DNA of 64,000 bases from positions 1-64,000 of the forward strand of contig JACRPN010000004.1 in NCBI GenBank assembly GCA_016223145.1, given 5' to 3'. Each line of letters opens with the position of its first letter. Within the stretch, counting starts at the first letter, position 1. The stretch comes from Armatimonadota bacterium. GTDB taxonomy: Bacteria > Armatimonadota > Fimbriimonadia > Fimbriimonadales > Fimbriimonadaceae. A model generated the notes under the pieces. That model saw only the letters and a program-made list of their open reading frames with translations. It was not told where the DNA came from and did not search any database. Shown here one piece after another: positions 58,484 to 64,000 of this stretch. The translations under genes and the position numbers were made by a program.

Positions 58484-60852
58484 GGCCGCCTACCGGACAT
58501 TGGGAGCTTGATCGAAGCCGGCTTCAGGCCGTCAGATTCAGCGACAACCTCGGCGCCGGCATTCCGTGTGATGAGGATTTGCGCCAGGCCATTGAACAGG
58601 GACCTCTCTGACACGCCGTCCGCCTCATGCGAAGAGGGGTCGCCGTTGCCCACGCCGAGCAACCGGCAATTCATCAGTCGAAAGCGTATGTGGTTTTGCG
58701 CCGTCGGAACTTCCCGTCCCTTGGCATCGACGGCTGCCACTTTCAGAACGCAAATCCGGCCAACGTATTGCGGCGCCAACTTGACCGCCACAGCGGGACC
58801 CGTGGTCTCGACGATTTCGTGCCCGCGCGGCTTTCCACCTCGGAAGCCTATCGCCTCCAGCACTCCCGGCTCGTAGGGGACATGCCACTCCAGGTGGCCG
58901 AGCCGAGGCATTGGCCTGCGTCCCAGAGACTTGCCATTGAGGCGAAGCTCCACTTCCTCATCGTTGCTGTGAACCCAAACCTCGATCTCCTTGCCTTCGT
59001 GGCCGGGCCAGTTCCAATGCGGGAGGACATGCAGCACGGGCCGGCCAGACCACCAGGCTTTGTAGTAGTAGTAGTTGTCCTTCGGAAACCCGCAGAGGTC
59101 CAGGATCCCAAATTGGGACACCGTGTTCGGCCAGCCAAAGGGAGTCGGCTCTCCGCGATAGTCGAAGCCGGTCCATTGAAACTGGCCCGCGACGAACTTG
59201 CGAGCGTCGTAGAACTTGACTGATTCCTCGGCTAGGACATTCCAGTCCGCCTTGTTCTTGTCGTAAGCCGTGAGATAGCCTCGATCGCGGTCTTCGAAAT
59301 AGATGCCGCGGGTAGAGAACGTCGCGCCGTCCTCGGAGCCTACGGAGGCCTTGTCGGGAAACTGACGATAGAAATCGTCGACGCTTCCATGGGTGAAGTA
59401 GTTGTAACCCATGACGTCGATCGTCGTGGAGGAGCCGGAGCCCCAGCCGCCGCTAATCGCGACCGTGGCGGGCCTTGTCGGATCGAGCCCCTTAGCGAGC
59501 GCCTGCATCTTGCGGGTTACCCTAGCACCCTTGGCGTTGCCTTCGATCGACCACTCCTCGTTGCCGAGAGACCAGATCACCACCGATGGGTGGTTTCGGT
59601 CGCGCAGGATCAGGCGCCGGAGGCTCTCCAACTGCTGAGGGTTGGTCCCAGTCTCGCGATTCTCGTCCATCACGAGGATTCCAAGCTGGTCGCACGCATC
59701 GAGCAACGCGGGGTTTGGCGCGTTGTGGCTCGTCCGGAGCGCGTTCACGCCCATTTCTTTGAGCTGCATGAGCCGCCAGACCTCCAACTCGTCGGGCACC
59801 GCGACCCCGACGCCTGCGTGGTCCTGGTGGTTGCACACGCCTTTGAGCTGGACCCTTCTGCCGTTGAGAAAGAACCCCGCTTTCGGATCCCACCGAATCG
59901 TGCGGATCCCGAAGGGGGTCTCATAGCGGTCGACCTCTTGACCGCCTTGCCGCACTGTCGTGATGAGCCTGTAAAGGGTAGGCGTTTCGACCGACCAAAG
60001 CTGGGGGGATTTGACGCGGAGCGAGGCGGGCACTTCACTTTGCGCGCCGGGTCCGAGCTTCTGGAGTCGGGAAGACCATTGGACGACCGATCGCCCTTCC
60101 GGGTCGAGAACCTGGTGGGCGAGCTCAAACCGAGTTGAGGCATCCGCAGCGTTCTGAAGGGTTGTGCGAACGGACAGAGTCGCATGGCCTTTCTGCAGCG
60201 TCGTAGCTACAGAAGTTCCCCAGCGCGCGACGTGGAGCGGTGCCGTCTTCGTAAGCCATACGTGACGGTAGATGCCCGCACCCTCGTAGAACCATCCCTC
60301 TTCAAGGCTTGCATCGACGCGGACTGCAATCGTATTGCGTCCACCGTAGTTCAGATAGTCCGAGACGTCGTAGCCGAAAGAGGTGTAGCCGCTCGACTCC
60401 CGGCCCAAATAGAAGCCGTTTATCCAAACCTGCGAATCGCGAAAGATGCCGTCGAAGTCGAGTCCGATTCGGCGGCCCTCGTCGGCGGCTGGAACGTCGA
60501 AGGTCTTTCGGTACCAACCGACGCTGTTCTCGGGGAAGTTCTTTCCAAGGGCCTTTGAGCCGTGGCTGGTGGAGCCGCGGTGGTCAAAAGGTAGCTCAAC
60601 CGCCCAGTCGTGCGGAAGGTCGATCACTCGCCAATTCGAGTCGTCGAATTCCACCTTCGCCGCTCCCTGGGCGGTGCCTGCCTTGGCAAAGTAGCTGAAA
60701 TGCGTGCCCGGAGGCGCCGGGTCGAAGTCTTTGGAGGGATCGGTGGCATGGCCGAAGGCGAATCGCCATTCCGCGTCCATGAGCAGCCGCTCGCGCGTCG
60801 GGCCTGTGGCTTGGGTCGCGAGGAGGCAAGTGAGGGGAACAAGCGTAATCAT
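58480..60852 (-). CDS. Glycoside hydrolase family 2 beta-galactosidase-like
   Basis: A 790-residue exported enzyme. Signal (MITLVPLTCLLATQA); sugar-binding domain (VIDLPHDWAVELPFDHRG, GWYRKTFDVP, FDGIFRDSQVWINGFYLG); immunoglobulin-like domain; TIM barrel with GVCNHQDHAGVGVAVPD, MGVNALRTSHN, acid/base Glu in IWSLGNEEWSIEG and nucleophile Glu in ASVGSEDGATFS; then a DUF4982-type domain (HWNWPGHEGKEIEVWVHSND) and a GH2 C-terminal domain (NHIRFRLMNCRLLGVGNGDP). Substrate probably a beta-galactoside side chain. 13 nt after the GH42 stop; its own stop overlaps the GH5 start. Confidence 0.93.
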   Translation of the reverse strand: MITLVPLTCLLATQATGPTRERLLMDAEWRFAFGHATDPSKDFDPAPPGTHFSYFAKAGTAQGAAKVEFDDSNWRVIDLPHDWAVELPFDHRGSTSHGSKALGKNFPENSVGWYRKTFDVPAADEGRRIGLDFDGIFRDSQVWINGFYLGRESSGYTSFGYDVSDYLNYGGRNTIAVRVDASLEEGWFYEGAGIYRHVWLTKTAPLHVARWGTSVATTLQKGHATLSVRTTLQNAADASTRFELAHQVLDPEGRSVVQWSSRLQKLGPGAQSEVPASLRVKSPQLWSVETPTLYRLITTVRQGGQEVDRYETPFGIRTIRWDPKAGFFLNGRRVQLKGVCNHQDHAGVGVAVPDELEVWRLMQLKEMGVNALRTSHNAPNPALLDACDQLGILVMDENRETGTNPQQLESLRRLILRDRNHPSVVIWSLGNEEWSIEGNAKGARVTRKMQALAKGLDPTRPATVAISGGWGSGSSTTIDVMGYNYFTHGSVDDFYRQFPDKASVGSEDGATFSTRGIYFEDRDRGYLTAYDKNKADWNVLAEESVKFYDARKFVAGQFQWTGFDYRGEPTPFGWPNTVSQFGILDLCGFPKDNYYYYKAWWSGRPVLHVLPHWNWPGHEGKEIEVWVHSNDEEVELRLNGKSLGRRPMPRLGHLEWHVPYEPGVLEAIGFRGGKPRGHEIVETTGPAVAVKLAPQYVGRICVLKVAAVDAKGREVPTAQNHIRFRLMNCRLLGVGNGDPSSHEADGVSERSLFNGLAQILITRNAGAEVVAESDGLKPASIKLPMSGRRP

Positions 60853-60865
60853 GCTCTCTCCATCG

Positions 60866-62917
60866 CTACTCGACCAGGTCGGCTCCTCGTTGTGGCAGGG
60901 TCAGCTCTCCACGGAACGTCTTGTTGGAGATCAGTCCCTTTCTCGTACCCGAAATCGGGAAGGTGACATCCGAATAGTTCGTGTTGATATAGAACGTTCG
61001 CCCCTCCACCACGCGAGCGAACACCCCCTCTGGAGTGGCCGGTCCGTCCGGGACTCCGGCCGCCCGCTTAACGACCTCCAGGGCCGCGCCGACGGCCGAA
61101 ACGCTCGATTCGGTGGCGAGGTAGAACGCCTTCCCTCTCCCGTATTTGTTCACTGTTAGGAACGGTGCGGGCTCGGGAAGATAGTGGTTCGTGATGTGTC
61201 CCAGCACCTCGGCGGTCGAGGGCTCGAGGATCTCGTAATACGCGGCCTTCGTGCTGCCGGCCTTGCCGTCGAGCGAGAAATTCACGCCCGAATCGTTCCG
61301 ATAAAACGCGGCGGTTCTCAATCCAAAGACATCGTTTAGCTTTCCTGGCAGAGGCGTCTCGAACCACTGGGCGTGTTCGTTCTCCTTTGCCGAGTAGCCG
61401 GTCATCAGTACCGTTCCGCCGGCACCGACGTAGTCGCGGATCGCCTTCGCGCTCGCCTCGTCCATGACGTAAAGCGCGGGAATCACGACCAGCCTATACG
61501 CGGCCAGTCTTTCGCGCCCGATGTTGATAATTGCGGCGTCGATGTTCTTGCGGTAGAGCGGCTCGAATGCAGCCTGAACCTGGTCCTGATAGCCTGTTTT
61601 GAAATACTGCCTCGTGGTATTCGAGGGGCCGTTGGGCGCAGATGCAATTGCGCTATCAAAGGCATAGGAGATTGCCACCGGCGGCTCGTAACGCCGGGGA
61701 AAGCCGTACTTCGAAAGCAGCTTGAACTGCGAGGCGATCTGCCCCCACTCCTGAACCTTCCATGACGGCTTACCGTCGTGGTCGACGAGCCCGAAGAGCG
61801 CCTGCTCCTCACCTCCGGCGTGGCTGTTGAACGTCCAGGCCAAGATCCCCTGCGTGCCGATGAGGAGTGCCACGTTGGCGAGCATCCGGCTCCGGCCCGG
61901 ATCGCCGTACCAGCCGCCACCGCCTGCGGAGAACTCGTTGAGCCACGTGGGGGTCGGAAGGGCTCCCTTGGTCATCAGGGACTGGAATGAGCCGTCGATC
62001 GCACCGCCCGGATAGAAGCCTTCGGCCCCGAACGAGACGTAGTTTTTGTAGGTCGAGAGATAGTCAAACGGCTTGCGCCAGGCCGTATCCCAGATGTTGG
62101 AAATCGTGGGGATGCCCGGCATGTATTTTCGGCGAACGGCCTCCAGCTCCATTAACCGAGACACAGTGACGTCGGACCAGTAGCGGTGGAGGTCCAAGTA
62201 TCGCTCAGAGGGGCCGGGGCCATCCTTGAGCGGCAGAACGACGTCGTCGAAGCTGTTCAGCCGACGGGACCAACGCTGCGTTGCCCAGGCCTTGTTCAAC
62301 ACCTCGATTGACCCGTATTTCTGCTTCAGCCAGCCGATAAACCGCTTGCGGTCGGCCTCGGAGTAGGACATAAAACCGGCGCCGATCTCGTTGTCGTAGC
62401 CCACCGCAAGGATCGCTGGATGATTGGCGTACCGCTTCAGCATGGCCTCAGCGAGGAGGACCACATGTCGGGCGTAATCCGGATCACTGATGTTGTCCAT
62501 GTACCGCTCCGCAGGTGGGAGCCGCGTGCCGTTCTGGCTGATAATATCGATGCCCGGGTACTTGCGATGCAACCAGATCGGCGCCGGCATGCCGGGAATG
62601 TCGAGGATCACGCGGATGCCGGCAGCATGCATCTGGTCGAGGATCTTGTCGAACCACTCGAACGAGAACTTGCCTTGGGCGGGTTCAAACGAATCCCACG
62701 AGAGATCGCCCATGCGGACAACGTTGAACCCGGCTGCCCGCATGATCGCGATGTCTTGAACGATTAGCTCCGGTGTGCGGTCGATCGGCTGATAGCAGGC
62801 GCCAACGAACATCCCGCTTGGCATCTTCGCGGTACCGGGCGATAGATTTGGCGGAATCAGGCTGGTCTGGTTTTCCATGGCAATACAGAGCGCGACGGCT
62901 AGCGAAGCAAAAATCAT
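60866..62917 (-). CDS. Glycoside hydrolase family 42 beta-galactosidase-like
   Basis: A 683-residue enzyme with a short signal (MIFASLAVALCIAMENQ). A barrel with NVVRMGDLSWDSFEPAQGKF, MPAPIWLHRKYPGIDI, the acid/base Glu in VGYDNEIGAGFMSYSE, the nucleophile Glu in TWLNEFSAGGGGWYG, then a flavodoxin-like trimer domain (VIPALYVMDEASAKAIRDYV) and a beta end. The start at 62917 overlaps the GH29 stop (ATGA). A longer in-frame start at 63199 lies wholly inside the GH29 gene and is arginine-rich shadow. Confidence 0.92.
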   Translation of the reverse strand: MIFASLAVALCIAMENQTSLIPPNLSPGTAKMPSGMFVGACYQPIDRTPELIVQDIAIMRAAGFNVVRMGDLSWDSFEPAQGKFSFEWFDKILDQMHAAGIRVILDIPGMPAPIWLHRKYPGIDIISQNGTRLPPAERYMDNISDPDYARHVVLLAEAMLKRYANHPAILAVGYDNEIGAGFMSYSEADRKRFIGWLKQKYGSIEVLNKAWATQRWSRRLNSFDDVVLPLKDGPGPSERYLDLHRYWSDVTVSRLMELEAVRRKYMPGIPTISNIWDTAWRKPFDYLSTYKNYVSFGAEGFYPGGAIDGSFQSLMTKGALPTPTWLNEFSAGGGGWYGDPGRSRMLANVALLIGTQGILAWTFNSHAGGEEQALFGLVDHDGKPSWKVQEWGQIASQFKLLSKYGFPRRYEPPVAISYAFDSAIASAPNGPSNTTRQYFKTGYQDQVQAAFEPLYRKNIDAAIINIGRERLAAYRLVVIPALYVMDEASAKAIRDYVGAGGTVLMTGYSAKENEHAQWFETPLPGKLNDVFGLRTAAFYRNDSGVNFSLDGKAGSTKAAYYEILEPSTAEVLGHITNHYLPEPAPFLTVNKYGRGKAFYLATESSVSAVGAALEVVKRAAGVPDGPATPEGVFARVVEGRTFYINTNYSDVTFPISGTRKGLISNKTFRGELTLPQRGADLVE

Positions 62918-64000
62918 CGGCCCATCTCCTTGGCCGGCGTCAGCACGACCGAGCGGAGGTTGATCGCTTTCCAGGTCGCGGCATCCTTCGGACGAACCGA
63001 AACGACGACGTCGCCCGGTTTGTCGAACTTGAACGTCCCGAGTTCGATCGTCTTGAACCTTGCCCAGTCGCCCGTATTCGGCGCGATCCCGACGACGGTT
63101 TGCGAGCCGGCGCGAACAGCCAGCTCGGAGCCATCGCTCAAAGAGGCGATCGACGCGCTCACTCGGTAGGTCCCGGCGGCCGGGACCGTCACCGTCCACG
63201 AGGCCCAGTCCTTCGCGTCGAACCAGAAGCCGAGGTTGGGAATGCCGTCCTTCGCCTCTTCATGGATCGTCTCGCCGTGGAGCTCGGCCAGGCCGGGAGC
63301 GAGGTTCAGGACACCCTTGGCATCGGCCTCGACCTTCTGAACCACGATCGGTATCGGGACCGGCTTCAGGTTCTTACCCTTGATCTTCAGTCCGGCGGTG
63401 ATATTGGAGACCCTCTTGGCCGGAAGCTTCACCAATAATCCCGCACGGCTTTGCGACCATTCGAGCTTCCCCTTGTACCCGAGCAAAGAAACGCTCGTAA
63501 TCTTGTTCTGAGACGGATCGTCGGTCTTCCCCAGCGACCTGACGAGCAGCTCGTCGTTCCCAGGGTAAGCGAGCGAAATCGCATAGATCGTAGGACCTTG
63601 CGTCGTGAACCGAATGTCTTTCGCGGTGTAGCCAAAGTCCTCGTTGAAAGAGCCGCCTCGCGCCCGAGGCGCTCCTTCTCCATAGACCAGCCAGGGCCGA
63701 GAGCCGTAGATGGCCTCACCGTGGATCTTGATCCAGTCCGCCATCTGTTCCAGCATGGTTTCGACGTCAGGGTCGATCGAGCCATCCGGCCGCTGCACCA
63801 CGTTGAGCAGGAGGTTGCCATTCTTGCTCACGTTGTCGACCAGCATGCTGACCACCCAGTTGATGGGGCGGTATTTCCAATTCCGGTTGTAGAACCAGTC
63901 GCCGATGGAGGTATCGGTCTGCCATGGGTGGGGGTCGATCTTTGCCATGTTCCCGCGCTCGAGGTCCTCGACCCACCGCCCCTCCGACTTCTGTTTGCAG
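62914..64000 (-). CDS. Glycoside hydrolase family 29 alpha-L-fucosidase, C-terminal part (runs off the window)
   Basis: The 3' portion of a GH29 gene; the frame is open to the window edge. The visible part starts in GRWVEDLERGNM, followed by PHPWQTDTSIGDWFYNRN, the conserved GNLLLNVVQRPDGSI-type segment (SKNGNLLLNVVQRPDG) and IHGEAIYGSRPWLVYGEG, all near the end of the GH29 barrel. A beta-sandwich (ITSVSLLGYKGKLEWSQSRA) and a CBM-like end follow. It removes fucose from glycans. It is the upstream-most operon gene visible; the promoter must lie beyond 64000. Confidence 0.92.
   Translation of the reverse strand, partial: CKQKSEGRWVEDLERGNMAKIDPHPWQTDTSIGDWFYNRNWKYRPINWVVSMLVDNVSKNGNLLLNVVQRPDGSIDPDVETMLEQMADWIKIHGEAIYGSRPWLVYGEGAPRARGGSFNEDFGYTAKDIRFTTQGPTIYAISLAYPGNDELLVRSLGKTDDPSQNKITSVSLLGYKGKLEWSQSRAGLLVKLPAKRVSNITAGLKIKGKNLKPVPIPIVVQKVEADAKGVLNLAPGLAELHGETIHEEAKDGIPNLGFWFDAKDWASWTVTVPAAGTYRVSASIASLSDGSELAVRAGSQTVVGIAPNTGDWARFKTIELGTFKFDKPGDVVVSVRPKDAATWKAINLRSVVLTPAKEMGR

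Noticed and set aside
62918-63199. N-terminal extension of the GH42 gene
   Set aside because: It lies inside the GH29 gene, is arginine-rich, and ATG 62917 gives a signal peptide and the normal ATGA overlap.

Overview
The window is a GC-rich (about 60% by eye) bacterial chromosome segment with Gram-negative envelope features: an outer-membrane beta-barrel, an SLBB export protein, an RND efflux pair, an alginate-export-type porin and lipoproteins. A pseudopilin of the secreted prepilin-like type, free-standing S23-like four-helix-bundle genes and -10-like hexamers sitting directly on start codons suggest an Armatimonadota (Fimbriimonadia-like) organism. That placement is an inference from gene content; there is no rRNA here to confirm it.

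Layout. 0-8 kb: glycosyltransferase, dGTPase-like and CBM9-like genes touching end to start, then an M29 aminopeptidase, an adenylate cyclase and an S41 peptidase. 8.4-11.2 kb: an unusual polymorphic-toxin candidate (HExxH metallopeptidase, Rhs-core remnant, Cys-rich C-terminus) with an overlapping putative immunity gene. 11.2-14.6 kb: small genes (DinB, DUF6891, GNAT, MarC). 14.8-20.3 kb: a 1158-residue repetitive beta-barrel, D-Ala-D-Ala dipeptidase and polysaccharide export protein. 20.3-20.5 kb: tRNA-Phe and tRNA-Asp. 20.7-29.6 kb: HAD hydrolase, GAF histidine kinase, oxidoreductase, TIM-barrel isomerase, DapA-like aldolase/lyase, FabI, formiminotransferase and PurK. 29.7-36.6 kb: SARP/BTAD-TPR regulator, WD40 lipoprotein, MscL, phosphopentomutase and pseudopilin. 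36.8-45.7 kb: a tandem array of seven truncated Rhs modules, several with a membrane-type C-terminal domain and a small adjacent candidate immunity gene, separated by a double-hairpin repeat. 46-52.9 kb: RND efflux pair, ECF sigma factor and small stress-type proteins. 53.2-64 kb: a minus-strand, translationally coupled glycan operon (GH29-GH42-GH2-GH5-GH39-CE1) followed by an alginate-export-type porin.

Two kinds of non-coding structure run through the window. (1) Low-complexity hairpin elements: the two S23-like genes are each enclosed by purine/pyrimidine-biased inverted repeats, resembling 23S rRNA intervening sequences but located outside rRNA. Similar gene-less low-complexity blocks lie between genes and, in frame, inside three protein genes (dGTPase-like, CBM9-like, DeoB). 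(2) REP-like short hairpins delimit the Rhs modules and the metallopeptidase-toxin locus. These two systems, plus the consistent leaderless-type promoters, are the most interesting signals here.
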